A DNA stretch of 64,000 nt from Apiotrichum sp. Y4204 (GCA_025531455.1 JAMYHL010000059.1:1-64000), one strand, 5' to 3'. Positions 9,468-22,538 are shown, counted from the first letter of the stretch. Program-made: numbers and translations. The notes: generated by a model not told the origin, from the sequence alone.

Positions 9468-10766
9468 ATGGAGTCCGCATTCGACCAGACGGCTTCGGGT
9501 TGTTCTTCATTCTCGGCGCTCACCGACACTCCCGGCAGCACCTGTCCGACCACTCCGGGATCGGACAGCGATGCGGTATTCTTTCCCGTTGCCAACAACA
9601 ACAACGACTACACACTTGTCATCGGCGGCCTCGGTTACATTGGCTCCCACACTGCGGTTGAGCTCCTCAAGGCTGGAGAAAACGTGATCATCGTCGACGA
9701 CTGCAGCAACAGCTTCGCCACAGTTCTCGCTCAAATCGCCACCGCGGCAAGCATTTGGTGCAAGTCTAATGATCGTACCCTCCCCGAGCTTCAGTTCCAC
9801 CAAATGGACTACCGTAGCAAGGCCATGCGTTCTATGCTGGAGGCCTACTCCGACCTTGTTCTTGAAGCTCCTGAAGAGGGAGGCGAACCCACACTCTGCA
9901 GACGCTCAAAGATCGTCGGCGTCATTCACTTTGCGGCCTTCAAATCCGTGGGCGACTCGATCTCCAATCCGATCAGTTACTACCGCAATAACGTTTCCGG
10001 TCTTATTGACCTCGTTGAACTTCTCGGCAGCCACAACATCAAGAAGTTTGTCTTTTCATCGTCCGCCACCGTCTACGGCACCAAGGCCGACCTTGGCCTT
10101 CCTCTCAAGGAGGAGGATGTTGTTCACCACCCTTACACGTACCTCGATAACGGCAAGGAGGTCACCGTCATGCCTGGCGTCACCGGTCTTCTCTCGCCCT
10201 ACGCGCGCACAAAGTACTTTGGTGAAGCCATTCTTGCCGACCTCGCCTACTCTGATCCTTCGTGGAACATTATTGCCCTTCGCTACTTCAACCCCATCGG
10301 CTGTGACGCCTCAGGCCTTCTCGGCGAGGACCCCCGTGGCGTTCCCACCAACCTCTTTCCCGTGATCACCCAGGTTCTCACTGGTGACCGCGAGCATTTG
10401 AACATTTTCGGGTCCGACTGGGACACCCGCGATGGAACGGCCGTGCGCGACTTCATTCACGTGTCTGATCTGGCTCGCGGTCACATTGCGGCGGTCGACG
10501 CCACAGTAGATGCCCCTTTTCGGACCTTCAACCTTGGCACCGGAACTGGGACGACCGTGGCCGAGGCGCTCTATGCGCTCGAAGCAGCCTCGGGACAAAG
10601 AATCCCAAGTCGTCTGACTGGGCGCCGCGAAGGCGACGTCGGCTCTTGTGTGGCTTCCAATGCCCGAGCCACCATAGAGCTTGGTTGGACGACTACCGAG
10701 ACTGTGGTGCAAGCGGCACGCGACGTTTGGAACTTTGTGTCCCACTTCCAGCGTGTCGCGGCTTGA
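9468..10766 (+). CDS. UDP-glucose/UDP-GlcNAc 4-epimerase (Uge3-like)
   Basis: This single-exon gene encodes 432 residues of the short-chain dehydrogenase epimerase family, which interconverts UDP-Glc with UDP-Gal and, in some members, UDP-GlcNAc with UDP-GalNAc. The NAD-binding glycine motif is GGLGYIGSH (about residues 53-61), the catalytic serine region is SSSATVYG, and the YxxxK pair is Y245/K249 in YARTK. RYFNPIGCD and GTAVRDFIHVSDLA follow in the usual order. It is longer than typical GalE (about 340-370) because of a 45-residue polar N-terminus and an insert around residues 215-235. No Gal10 mutarotase domain is fused. Its position between the GH135 gene and the giant transferase argues for a dedicated sugar-nucleotide supply, like Uge3 in the Aspergillus GAG cluster. 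Substrate preference cannot be read directly. Confidence 0.9.
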   Translation: MESAFDQTASGCSSFSALTDTPGSTCPTTPGSDSDAVFFPVANNNNDYTLVIGGLGYIGSHTAVELLKAGENVIIVDDCSNSFATVLAQIATAASIWCKSNDRTLPELQFHQMDYRSKAMRSMLEAYSDLVLEAPEEGGEPTLCRRSKIVGVIHFAAFKSVGDSISNPISYYRNNVSGLIDLVELLGSHNIKKFVFSSSATVYGTKADLGLPLKEEDVVHHPYTYLDNGKEVTVMPGVTGLLSPYARTKYFGEAILADLAYSDPSWNIIALRYFNPIGCDASGLLGEDPRGVPTNLFPVITQVLTGDREHLNIFGSDWDTRDGTAVRDFIHVSDLARGHIAAVDATVDAPFRTFNLGTGTGTTVAEALYALEAASGQRIPSRLTGRREGDVGSCVASNARATIELGWTTTETVVQAARDVWNFVSHFQRVAA

Positions 10767-12216
10767 TCCCGCCCCTGTTTATCTTTGCTGCCCACATCTC
10801 CACGACGTCTTCGCGTCTCTCTCCATGGCTTCATATCTCCGCCTCTCAACTGCATATCGCGTCAAAGCTGGCTTCCCACTGTACTGTATATAGCTCTTCA
10901 TGGATATTGCATCAATGACATCTAGCCGCATCCTTGGCGTTTCCCGTGCCTCACATGTACGGTACACACGTTGCAGATTCAATGGCGCCCGGACATGAGC
11001 ATGAGGGCGACGATCATCGGAGACCCAGTCAAGAAAAGATGCTGTACATACGCTGCCTATGTGCTGCGCATCTGTTGTGACATGTGGGTGCACCGCGTGC
11101 TTCTGCGCCTAATAAAATCTCACGCCCAGCGCCCCGACGGACACAAGTGTCGTCCTCGCATTTCCGCCATTTGCCTTGAGATACTGCAGCAACCGCGGCA
11201 GCGCCCTCGTCATCCCTGGAGCATAAACGTCTGGCTGGTGAGCAGTTGAGTTTTGCAGCCATGGATCATGTTGACCAATGCACCCTGTTTCCGGTAGCAG
11301 CTATTTTGAGTGTCATTGTTGTCAGTTGCTCCCCACGATCTGGCCGATCTGGCGGCGTTGTGGTCATGTTTTAGAAAGATGCAGAGTCCGGTGGCCGGTA
11401 ACCTTGTAGCTCGTCGTGCAACCAGAGGAGTGCCCAGATCTCACTCACGACGCCCAAGAGAATGTCGATCCCGGTAATGAGATTCATGAGAGGCAGCACT
11501 CATCAAGCTGAGCTTCGGCCTGCAGACTCACAACACGTTTTTAGACGCCGGCGCACTCAGCCTATCAGTTCCGGGGATGCAAGTACCACACAAGGGCCAT
11601 CACCCGGTTGTACACCAGATCTCAGCTGCAAGAAGCGCACTAGGAGGAGGTTTTAGTGCTTTCGCACTTTCGCAGTGGAACGAGCACGCCAGATCAATGA
11701 CCACAGCGACACTCACCACTCCGTCCTAGATTCCTCTGCCTTTCCCACACCCGATCCTACCACACAAACACGATCTAATCTGCTCACCATCACTTCATGT
11801 CGCTTCTCAGGATCAGATCGGACTTGCAGATCTGCCGCCCCCCAGCCTCTTACCTCAACGTCAGTGACGTGTCGGGTTTGAGGGGCGGGCCTGTAGACGA
11901 TTCCCCTCACTCTTTTTAACAGGCTGAGCCGCCGATATCACCAGAGTGCTGTCGGCCACTGGAACGTATGTAGGGATTCAACCACCCAACCTACTCACCA
12001 CTACAGAGGTCACAACCACGACCGCTCTTTACTGCGACAACTTTCATTCTGTTGAAGTAATCCGGAACCGACTTCTCTGAACATCACAAACACACGGAGT
12101 GGTCCACAGTGAGTGACAAGTACTGAAGCCGTCAGACGTTGTCTTCCATCCGAGGCGGCGCAACGTCCTCCTCGGTTTCCACTGTTGACAGAACAGTTAC
12201 ACTTTGGTTACCCAAG
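10767..12216. other. Intergenic, no gene seen
   Basis: About 1.45 kb between the epimerase and the giant transferase, both on the plus strand. All frames are short and without domains. It should contain the epimerase 3' end and the transferase promoter. Confidence 0.45.
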
Positions 12217-15200
12217 ATGGCCACCTTCTTTCAGCCGGGCTTCAACGACGTGGCGGTACTCTCGAATTGCACTGTCGGGGGTTTCACAATCTTCTGTAAC
12301 TCGATATTGCCCTCCACCCGTCGGCTGGCAAAATGGTATCAGATCTTCAACCTCATCTTTGCAATAGCCGCAATGACGCTTCCCATTCTGGTGTATGCGG
12401 TATCTCGATTGTGGCCAAAGGGTACAGTTGCAAGTTCACCGAAGGGAAGTAGAGGAAGAGCGGGCGGAGGCGGTGGCGACACAACGCGTATGCAGACAAG
12501 CTCGTCCAGGTGGGTTATAACGCTGTCTTTGTGCCCAGGTCTCTGTTAACATGTGAACAGTACCCTGAGAACGCGTGTCGGTCGCATAGGAAACAGTTCA
12601 GAGTCAGACTTTGAGGTCAACATCTCGGCGTCCGGGTCCTCGTCTCTCCGCACCACGTTTCGGAATACAAAATCGTTCCGCGTGCTGTCGCAGACTTCTC
12701 TTGATGGGATCATGTCCATTGACGACTCTGGAACCTCGGATCTTATCGTGTTTCCACTCAACAACCCTGGAAGCGGCCTGGACGATTATGACTTTCGCAG
12801 TCCGAGATTTGGCAGTCTTCCAGCCTCAATTGCCAGTGGACGAGACTCAGTTGGTACATGGGCAACAACTGGCGCTCAGATGCGCCTCGGAAGCGTCGAC
12901 CTCGAGGCCCTTGGCGACGATGCGCTAAGTGACGAGGCTATTGGCTTGACAGTTGGTGAGATGGTCGAGCGATACAACCAATTCGACCTGATGGGTTTTG
13001 CTCTCCGCTGCGGGTCCACAACAGATCCTGATCAGGTAGACCGCCTGCTCGGTCTTCTCGAAGATCGCGAAATCTCCTGCCTACTCATGTGCAACCATGA
13101 CACCGAGAGCATAAGCTCGCTAAATCTCTCGTTGGCGGCGGGTCTTATCATCGAGAATGCCGTAATCCTCGCAACCGGCGAAGCACGTGACTACTTCCAG
13201 GCCGCTCGCCTCCGACAAGTCATGACGCGCTGTGCACGAGAACGCGAGACGCGTCCCGAGTTCTTCATCGGTTACCACGACCACTGGCTCTATCGTCCTC
13301 ATCCTTCTGTTATAAAGCGTGCCATCAAGGTTGCGGAACATTATGGTGCTGTTCTCGAGCATGGGCCATTTCAGCTCTCGCCCGGCCTCCCCGCGATGCC
13401 CCCTAGGCACACCATTGGTGGCTTCGAGTACCTCCGTCGCGCCGAAATCATCGACCTCCAGCGTTCGTGGGCGTCTGAGTCTCGCAAGGTCTGTCTGGGT
13501 TCAACGTCGAGCCCACTTGCATGTCTTCCAGTTGATGACATTGAGCGAATGATTCCCGGTGTCGCGGAGTGTCTCGTCTCCCAACCCCTCCCGATGGAGC
13601 TTGCGCGTCTGCAGAACGAGGCCGTTGAGTGCGTCGAGCCCCCGTCATACCTGAAAGCTTTCCCTTCCATCGGTACCGACTTTTGGGAAACCGACCTCGA
13701 AGGCCGCCTTCTTGCCGCCAAGGGCTGCTTCCCGGTTGGATCCGAGCCGCACATGGGCCACTACGACTCGATTGTCGCCGAGCAGGTGCACCTTCGCGAG
13801 CTCAACATGCTCCACTCCGTCGAGGGGACAGAGGAGCAAGCTCTCCTCGCCGCCTTTCGCGCTCTGGCCGCTGACCCCGGATGCGACGTTGCTGTCCATG
13901 ACCTCATCAACGGCCTGAGCTCTAGACAGGTACGCGTCTACAAGGGTCTGCACACTGGCTTCCGTGTCCCCGACTGCAACGCCAACTTCTGGGGTGTGGC
14001 GCATCTACGCGACGTGTCCGACCCTGGGGGCTTGGTTATCTATGTCTCTCAGCAATCCCCAAACGATTCAGCGGTCATCTTGCACACATGGCTTGCCCAT
14101 CACGATCGCCCGCGCGTTGCGCGCGTCAAACATGAGCTCGTCCTTGAAAGCATCACTGGCGCGGGACACGTTAGCGGTCTGCCTGCGACCATCCGTACCG
14201 CCCTCGACAACAGCTCGCCTTCTGAACTTCTCCTGGTCATTCAAAAGCTTCGGCTCTCCAGCCCTCGATTACTTCTGGGTGAGGAGATCAAGGCCTATGT
14301 CACACACCTTCTGCTCGACCAGACGTCCAGCGACACATGGATGACACTGTGCGCACGCAAGGCCTTGGACGGGACGATGACTATGGTTGAGATTCTCTGT
14401 CTTCGACTCGAATACCACGCCCGCCGCGGAGCTACGCATCTTCCTCTTCTTGAAAATCTGGTTCGCCTCTACACTATCATTGACATGGCCATTGTGGATG
14501 CGCTCTTTTATGGCTGGCACGATGTGCTTAGATGCTTGACGACCTCTCTCATCAAGTGCTACACGCGATCGACCGCTCCTGATGGCAGCGAGGAGCAGGT
14601 CGATGTCGCTGCCGACATATTTGCTCTCATCTTCTTCTCCTCCCTCCGCCGTGCGGCCTTTGAGGATGTTTACATCGAGACGACCGACCGCTGCCCTCTA
14701 TTCCTCATGAAACCCGATCAGGCGGCCGTCTTTGGCGAGCTGTGGACTCTCGGCTCCCAGTGTGAGAACTACTTTGGCATTGTCCCACAGGAGATTGGTG
14801 ATATCATCTACCACCGCCGCAACCAGGCGCTTGAGGCTATCGGCGCCCCCACCGCCACCGACCGCAAGAGCAACGAGATCATGACCATGTACTCTAGCAC
14901 CGACCCGACACCGGATATCAAGAAGGAAAGCGTTCCCAAGATGATTGCCGAATCGTCTGCGGTCACCAAGTTTAGCCCCTACGAATGGCTCCAGGTCTGG
15001 AAGATGCGTTTCGCCACCGCCAGTGCAGTGTCCTTATTCTGTGGCCCGGCAATCGTGGACGTCGTACTCCTCACCTTTGTTGGTCGTGGTCTTTTCATGA
15101 CGGCGTACATGAAGCCTGACCATGTACAGGCCGCGGGATACGCTTTGCTCACCTCCCTTCTGCTGACGGCCGGTGTGACGGGATGGGTTGGCAGCGCAGG

Positions 15201-18200
15201 CTCTCACTACCTGCCTCATTACGCCTACGACAACGTTATCTACTTCCACGTGCAGCGGCTCTCTGGTGGATTTGTGCTCGCTCTCGTCATCTCTATCCTC
15301 GGTCTTGTCGGATTCGGCGTCAAGCTGAGTATAGCCGCTGGCCTTGTCTTCGCTGCCTATCTCATGTGCATATCCACATATCTCAACCTTCTCGGAATTA
15401 TGAGTACCATGCACCAGCACGGGAGCCCGATGCGTTCTGGCCGTAACGTCTTCATTCAGAGTTTTCCCGTACTCTTCATCGCTCCTTTGATTTCTTCTTT
15501 CGTGAATGGCCACGACTTGGAAATCTATCTTCCGACCATGTACGGTTTCTTGTTATTCACGCTGTTTCGCTACCGCCGCCTGTGCCACCAGTGGTCGTCG
15601 TGGATGGACCAGATCCCACTGTTCAGTCATCAAGACATTCTTGATTGGTACAAAAAGCGCGCATCCTCAAACGAGAAGGACGGCCAGAGAGGGGAGGGCA
15701 ATCTTCTCACTGCTGACGCCATCGGTGCATTCAGGGAGGCCGTCAACTCTTACAAACGTCGCGACGACAGCCAGGTGCTCAAGGACAAGCTCGTCGCCAG
15801 AGTTGTCAAGGGCTTGCCATACATCGACTGGCTGTTCAAGAAGGGTGCAGAGCCTCCCGATCTCTTTACTACCGCTTGGTTCACTGCGTTGGGGGAGGCC
15901 AAGTCTCAGCAGAGGCAGCTCTCCCGCGGGCTCCAGGACCACAACGTCATAGCCCTGTTTCGCATGTCCCGATACGATCTCGGACAGAACCTCGGCCTCT
16001 TCCTCGTTGCTCTCCTTGACCGTTGGGTCATGTTGGCCATGAGCGCTCGCCAGCCATACCCCAGCATGTACACTGACGATCGTGCTCGGTACGCGTTTTG
16101 TCTGTGCATCATCTACTTTTGTCTTTCTTCGATGATCCTCGACGTCACGCTCTCCAAGTACTGGTCAGCTCGCGACGCTCTGTCTGAGGAAAAGCTTGCC
16201 GACCTTGCCCACGCCCAGCGTGTTGCTGCTGAGGCTGAGAAGAAGCGCAAAGACTGCATGTACAATGCCTTCATCGACGCCATGGGCAAAGTCTGCGTCG
16301 TTTACGGCTTCATGACCATCATATTTTGGCTCTTTGTGGACCGCAAGGACACGACCATCATCTATTACCTTTACGGCTTGGGCTACACCTGCTGTGTGAT
16401 ATTCCAGTTCATGAGGTGCTTTACCACCAACGTCGCTGTCCACGTCAAGATCCTCCTTTACTCGGCCTTTGGGTGCTTCATTATCGGCTGCGTCCTTCAC
16501 GCGCTGCCATGGACTGCGGGCTTTCTCTACAACGACATCATTGTTCAGAATCTTGCCGCGGCATCTGCTGCCATTGGTACGACGATTTGGGCCTTCAGAG
16601 ACTGGACGTCGGTGCCTTCGCCTCTTGCTGCTGTGCCATCCAGCAACAGCAGGGACGAGCATGTTTACTCTCAGCGCAGAGTCATGGCATCCCCCTACAT
16701 CGAAGGACCTAAACTCAAGCGTGAGCTTCCGAAAAGCTTCACGCAACCTACTGTTTGGAACTTCGACGGCACAAGCACATCGGAACAGATCACGAAGTCC
16801 ATATGTCTTGCCATGGGACACGAGGGAGTGTGCAGCGGCTGGGCATCCAAGGTCCTTCAAACAACGCTCGACATGTGGACCACGGGTCGCCTCACCGCCT
16901 CTGTGCTTGGGCGTCAACACTTCATTCAGGCCAACTACGAGGCGTTCAGCTCAATGTCCTTTCGTGACGGTCTTGCGCTTCATGTTGCAGTGTGTTTCGC
17001 CCAGCCGATTGCAACTTCAGTCTCTGCGTCGGTGATCGGATTCTCCACGCATCGGCATCTGCTTCCCGAGGTCGTTGCCAACGCGTTGGTCTACCATGTT
17101 GCCCACGTTCAACTTGGCCTGTCCGAGACCCAGTCGCTCTACGCCGAGCATCTTCTTCACCCCACCGAAACACTGTCTCGTCGTCTCGAGGTGGACCTCG
17201 CACTCGCCGACTCCGCTTCTCTCACCATGCTTGCCCGCAAGACCTGGAAGGACGTCATGAATCACTTGTCCCTCGACCTCGACCTCGACACTCAGTGGCA
17301 TTTACTTCCCCAAGATGTCCGTGCCGTAATTTTGAGCCGCATCGATGGCCAACCGTCCAAACTTACGCCCGAGTTCAGGCTTTGGGCCGAAGCAAATCAC
17401 GTTGACATTGCGGCCGCAAACTACTGTACCAAACTATCTCTGGAGCTGCATCAAAGGGGTCTAGAGCAATTGAACAACATCGCTGCCTACCCGCCCCAGA
17501 GCTCGAGCACCGCCCACGAGCCCCCGTCGCAGCTGCACCCGGTCCACATTGCCCGCGGCAGTCAGTTTGGTCTCTGGCACAAGATTTCTCGCCTCCCTTA
17601 CCTTGCCGTCAAGTGGATTGCCATTATAACCGGCGGTGGATCAAACATTGAGCGCGAGCTTCACTATCTGCTCGGGGGCAATGGCATTTGTCTGCGATTT
17701 GTCCTTGCTGTCTGGAAGGTTTGCTGGTGGATCAAGAATGTGTGGGTCTACTGGATACTCATTTACCACCGTCCGGCCATTCAAAAGATCACCCGCCAAG
17801 CCAGGAAGGGTGCCCGTCGCAAGATTACGAACAACACTATCGTCGTGGAGCTCGCTCGTCACTCAATCACGGGATTCGCTACCCTCAACGAGGAGGATCG
17901 AGCAATGCAGCTGGCGGTGTACAAAGATGTCCACATGGAGGTTCCCTCCGGCACTCCCCTATTCACTGCCAAGTACGACGAGCAGTACCGGCTGCGGAGC
18001 CGCGTGGAAGGTGATTCTCTCCGCTCTACCTACCATTACGATACGGCGTCTCGTTCGCGCCGCCCCGCCAGTGTCAAAGTTGTGAACGACTCGCTTTGCA
18101 GCGTGGGTTTCTACGATAAGAACGGTCGTGTTGTCAAGGGCACTCTCAATCTCGGCAACACCAATATCGTTTTCCATTACCACTACAAGCGGGGTAACAA

Positions 18201-20760
18201 GGGCAACTCCCACGTCCTACGCGCCGACTACGCCATTACCCAAGGCAGCAACTTGCTGTCAGTCTTTTGGGGCAACCCTGTGAACATGGAGAACTTTACT
18301 TGGGTGCCTTCCAAGCGTGTTGGCCTTGTGAAGCGTTGCATCGGTGGAAGAGTGTACATTACCGAGTACGACTGGTCCCACCGTCGTGACCCTATTCTAA
18401 CCACCTATGTCGAGGAGGGTGGACGCCGCACTGCCATTGCTGAGACGCCCAGTGTCTTTCCCAAGGAGTCCACACTTCTCACGGTTCCGACCAACCACTC
18501 ATTTGAGCTTGACGACCTCCTGCTCCACCACTCGACTCTTCAACTCGGCCAACTGCGCCGTTGTGCCATCAAGAAGCCGAGCCGCGTCGCCAAGCTAAAC
18601 CCAGTCTACTGGATCGGCGCTTGGCGGAAACGCACGTACACCCTTATCCCGACTTGGCGTCTGCGCACAGAACTGTGGAACCAATGGCTGAATACCGACC
18701 AGGTGGACGCCGTCACTGCTTGCACTGTCGACGAGATTCTTCTGCGCGAGGAGCCCCTCCTCCGCAACTACTGGCTCAATCGCGACCGTGGACGCCTCGA
18801 TGCTGCACGCAAGGCTCTTGACGATGACATCCACCAAATCGTCTTGGCCATCGACATTGAGACGGATGTTTCCGAGAAGACGCTGATTGCCATCCGCACT
18901 TCGGACCTGTACGCCATGGGCCTTGGGCAGGACGCCAACCCCGTCACAACTCGTCCGCAGGACTGCTACAACGACACCCGTGATCGCATATCAGTCATTT
19001 TCAATGACATTGGCTGCTGGCCCGTCGCCCCTGGCGGTGTGTCAAACTGCCGTCGTGATCTGGTCAATGGACACAACACCATCCGCAATCACGTCCTTGC
19101 CGAGTGCGCCAACGACTACGGTATCCCCCGTTTCCAGGTTGAAAAGAGTGTTCAGTCACTCAAGCTTCTCCCGCTGTGGGGTATGGACGGTGGCACAGCC
19201 AAGCACGGTGTCATTGACAACTACCTCGAGTCTCAGGTCGACGAGAAGGTGGAAGACACGGATCTTGATCGCGACATTGTGAAGACTTTTGTTCCTCTCC
19301 TCGTTGACTTTGTCAAAGGCTGCCGCACCCGCCGCCTCTCGTACAATGATCTTGTTCAACTTTCAAACGTCTTCCTGTCCATGGCAAAGTACTACCAGTA
19401 CAAAGATTACACTCGCACTTGGCGCTCGGCTCAGGTTAAGCAGGCCTGGATAGCCGCCTGGGTCAAGGAGTACAACGACCCCAACATTGTGGAGCCGACC
19501 GAGTGCTTTGAGATCTCCCGCCCGTCCATGTTCGACTTTCGCCAGGCACTTTATATCTACCTCGCCTACTTTTTCATCTTCGCCGTCGGGGTTCCTAAAC
19601 ATTGTCCTCGCGTCTTCCAGTCGACACATCATGGCATCAGCTCTCTCTTTGGCATGGTGCTCAAGTACCGCCGCGGCGTTACGTTCGGGATCTGGGACCA
19701 CGCCATTCTATGGCGCGAGAGTTGCCTCAACTTCTCCGTCGCGCAGTGTGAGCTTCCGGTGGCCGTGCAAAACATGCTCCTCTCTGGTATCGGCGTCGCC
19801 ACTCGTCTGGCTTACTTCCACACCGATGTCATTATGCCCTGCGCCTCGCTCTTCAACCCCATGTGGGAGTGTGAGCTTGGTTCGGATGGCGCTCGTGTCT
19901 GCAGCCGCAACGTCTTTCGGCGCAAGATTGACCCCATTGTCAATGGTATCTCGAACATGGAGGCGTTCACCCCAGTGGAGAGGGTCCGCAGCGAGATCCC
20001 AACCGTCCTCATGCTCTCCAATGTACAGTTTATCAAGGGCGTCAAGGTTGCTATCCAGGCGGCCGACATCATCGTCAATCGTTTTGGCTTCAAGGACTAC
20101 AAGCTCGTCGTGTATGGCGCCAAGGACCGTCAGCCGGCGTACTGTCTCGAGATGGAGAAGCTCATCGTCGATAACAACCTCTCCGAGCACGTCATCCTTG
20201 CAGGTTTCGGCAATCCAAAGGAAGTCCTCAAGGACGCTTGGCTGTTTATGAACTCATCCATCTCGGAAGGTCTCCCGCTCGCTATCGGAGAGGCTGCATT
20301 GGCTGGCGTGCCGATTGTTGCCACCGAGGTTGGCGCCACCGCCCTCGTCCTCACCGACCCCGATGACCCCGACCAACGTTACGGTGAGGTCGTTCCCCCC
20401 AACGACCCCATGGGCCTCGCCCGCGCTCAGATCAGCATCCTCGGCATGGTTGGCCCGTGGGCGAAGTTCACTGCTCCCGAGACTGGCCCCGCACTACCCG
20501 ACGTGATCAACGTCGAGGACGTCGAGTGGCTCACCAAGCGTTTCTACGAGTTCTCCGAGGATCGTCGCAAGCTGGGCTTCCTCTCGCGCCAAGTCGTCCT
20601 GCGCAGTTTCCATGGATCCCGCTATCTCCGTGAACACGAACAGATGTACTGGATCCAGTGGCACTTTGCTCGTATGCGCGCCGACACGGCCCTCAAGCCG
20701 CTTCCCTACAAGTTTGGCGTCCAGGAGCTGTTGCGTTACAGCGAGGAGGATGATTCGTAG
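12217..20760 (+). CDS. Giant membrane glycosyltransferase, Gtb3-like (GT4)
   Basis: Two exons (12217-12509, 12561-20760; intron 51 nt with a GTTAAC branch) give 2830 residues. A transmembrane helix lies at about 41-63. A soluble region follows (about 230-420, with FIGYHDHWLYRPH and FEYLRRAEI). About a dozen helices span roughly 915-1430, then comes a large soluble region. The C-terminal GT4 domain (about 2430-2790) shows STHHGISSLFG, VLMLSNVQFIKG and the nucleotide-sugar EX7E pair in SEGLPLAIGEA (E2667, E2675). The THHG and HAILWRE strands recall bacterial PelF, and the multi-helix block recalls PelG, partners in Pel (GalNAc-rich) export. Domain order, size and the neighbouring epimerase and GH135 genes match Gtb3 of the Aspergillus GAG cluster. 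It should polymerise UDP-Gal/UDP-GalNAc at the plasma membrane and extrude the chain. The ATG at 12217 follows an in-frame region with no earlier ATG. Confidence 0.82.
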
Positions 20761-21512
20761 AGAGGACAAAGTTACCGTCCATCTATTAAATACCGCTCAA
20801 ATCTGCACGCTCTCTCTCTCTCGATTTTATGACATTTACGTATCCCATGTATGAGACAGCAGGAAACCACAGGGGGAGTTGTCTGAATGGAGCGGGATAA
20901 CACAGAGCTGTCAGACTAGGCTCTCCTAGACAGCACGCAGCAAGCCAGAGGAGGCTGTTCAAGTAGGAACAGGTTCTCTTCACGCGCCGACTGTTGGACG
21001 TGCTGGACAATTGCTCGGCGCGCCCCTTCGTGACTGTCCTGTACGTCATTTGTGATGCGGATACCTGCTACCCTGTCGGAATCAAGAAATAGGCTCTCGG
21101 AAGTGGTTTGCAGGGACGCGACGGCCCATTGGCAGAGACCCTGCGGCGCCTCTCTGCGGAAGGGACCCACCAGTGCCTCGACAGCCCGCGGTTTGTCTGG
21201 ATCATGGTTGATGGTGTTAAGCCTGATCCCGAACCTTGGTTGACACCTTGGCCTGCAGCGTCTGCACCACTGACGGACGACAGTACAACGGTCACCGACC
21301 AGGTCCAAGCCTCACTACCCCGGCTACCCCTCACCTTGTCACCCGCTGTTTCGAATCTGCATCCTTGGCCTATTGGTGACCTAGCGGCCTGTAGGTACAA
21401 TCGTGTAGTCCCTTCTTACATTGTCCTGCATTCATCCCTATTGTCCTTAATTGTCCTGGCCAGCGCCTGTCGGGTTTCTTCACGGCTTCTTGGGTCTCGC
21501 TCAGGAAACGTG
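20761..21512. other. Convergent intergenic, no gene seen
   Basis: About 750 bp between the 3' ends of the giant transferase and the lectin gene. It holds a CT-repeat at about 20810-20821 and nothing coding that I can recognise. Confidence 0.5.
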
Positions 21513-22191
21513 CTACAGATACTCAATGTCCCACTGCTGGTTCCTGTTGCCGGCGGCGCACTCCCATATCTGCGCTTTGGCGCCCTCGGCGACGTTGCCA
21601 TTCTCGTCATCGAGACAGAACGTCTGCGGAGGATCCTCGCGACGCCGGTTGTACCGGAACGTGCCGTCGATGTATGTCCACGAAAGGACCGAAAGATACG
21701 ACGCAGGGTCCGAGTTGTTGGTGCAGTGTGCCAGCTGGGCTTCTTTACCGTTCCGCCCAACCCAGGGAGCATGGTTTTCTGGTTCGTGTAAGGAGCAGAA
21801 TCGCCATAGTACTCACGGACACCACCGGCGAGGCAGTGGTCCACCCCCTCGACACGAATGACCGTGTTGGATAGGTCACCGATCGTCCACTCGTAGCCAA
21901 GCGACATCTTGCAGTCGCGGCTCAGGGTTAGACAGGTCGTCCACAAAAGAACCAGGCTCTCTCGACTTACATGAGGGCCCACTGCCCCCACTTCCAAGGC
22001 CAAACGGCGTCCTCGATGGCAAGGCACTTGTCGGGGTGACCCCTCGGGTGAATACGAACGCGGCGGTGGCCCACAGTGGGAGGAGAGCCTGAGGGCTGTA
22101 CTGGAGGAGTAGTGGTGGTTACGGGTGGGCACTCAACAGCGGGTGCTGCGAGTGCGGTGGCGGCGATGACAGTAAGAGCAAGAATGCGCAT
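21513..22191 (-). CDS. Secreted ricin-B-type beta-trefoil lectin
   Basis: Three exons (22191-21971, 21920-21817, 21778-21513; introns 50 and 38 nt) give 196 residues. Residues 1-16 are a signal peptide (MRILALTVIAATALAA), followed by a Pro/Thr linker. The rest is one beta-trefoil lectin domain: KCLAIED, then DHCLAGG, TFCLDDENGNV and IWECAAGNRNQQW, the last being the QxW signature. The family binds galactose or GalNAc-type sugars, which would fit a surface carrying GAG-like polymer, but specificity cannot be read here. It is tail-to-tail with the Gtb3-like gene. This is a carbohydrate-binding domain only; no enzymatic chain is attached. Confidence 0.82.
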
Positions 22192-22538
22192 AGTTGAGTG
22201 GAGTGGCGAGGGGTATCAGTCCTTCCTGTCGTCCTTCTTATATCCCGTCCACCCTTCCATGCCATCACTACTTACGACGCCGTCCGCGCTGGTCCTCCGC
22301 TGCCATGTCAGTCAGGTTCACGGTCATCAGTGACCGCGCATCACGTCAATGTCATAGTGCAGTCTCTCACTCCGCCGGAGTATAGGTCATCTAATCGCCA
22401 CACCGAGGGACTGGTGGCGGTCTGTATCGGGCGGAATGACGTACCGTTGCCGACTTGCGAATCTCTTCATGCTGACATCGACGCCTACATGATTTGATAC
22501 TATTGCAGAGGAAACGGTCCTGTATCCACCGCTTTCAC
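22192..22538. promoter_or_regulatory. Promoter region of the lectin gene
   Basis: About 350 bp between two minus-strand genes. A TATA-like GATATAAG lies on the minus strand at about 22237-22244, some 45 bp before the lectin start. Nothing coding is seen. Confidence 0.5.

Noticed and set aside
13120..14004. Minus-strand frames within the giant transferase
   Set aside because: Shadows; the plus-strand frame is open for 8.2 kb and carries GT4 motifs.
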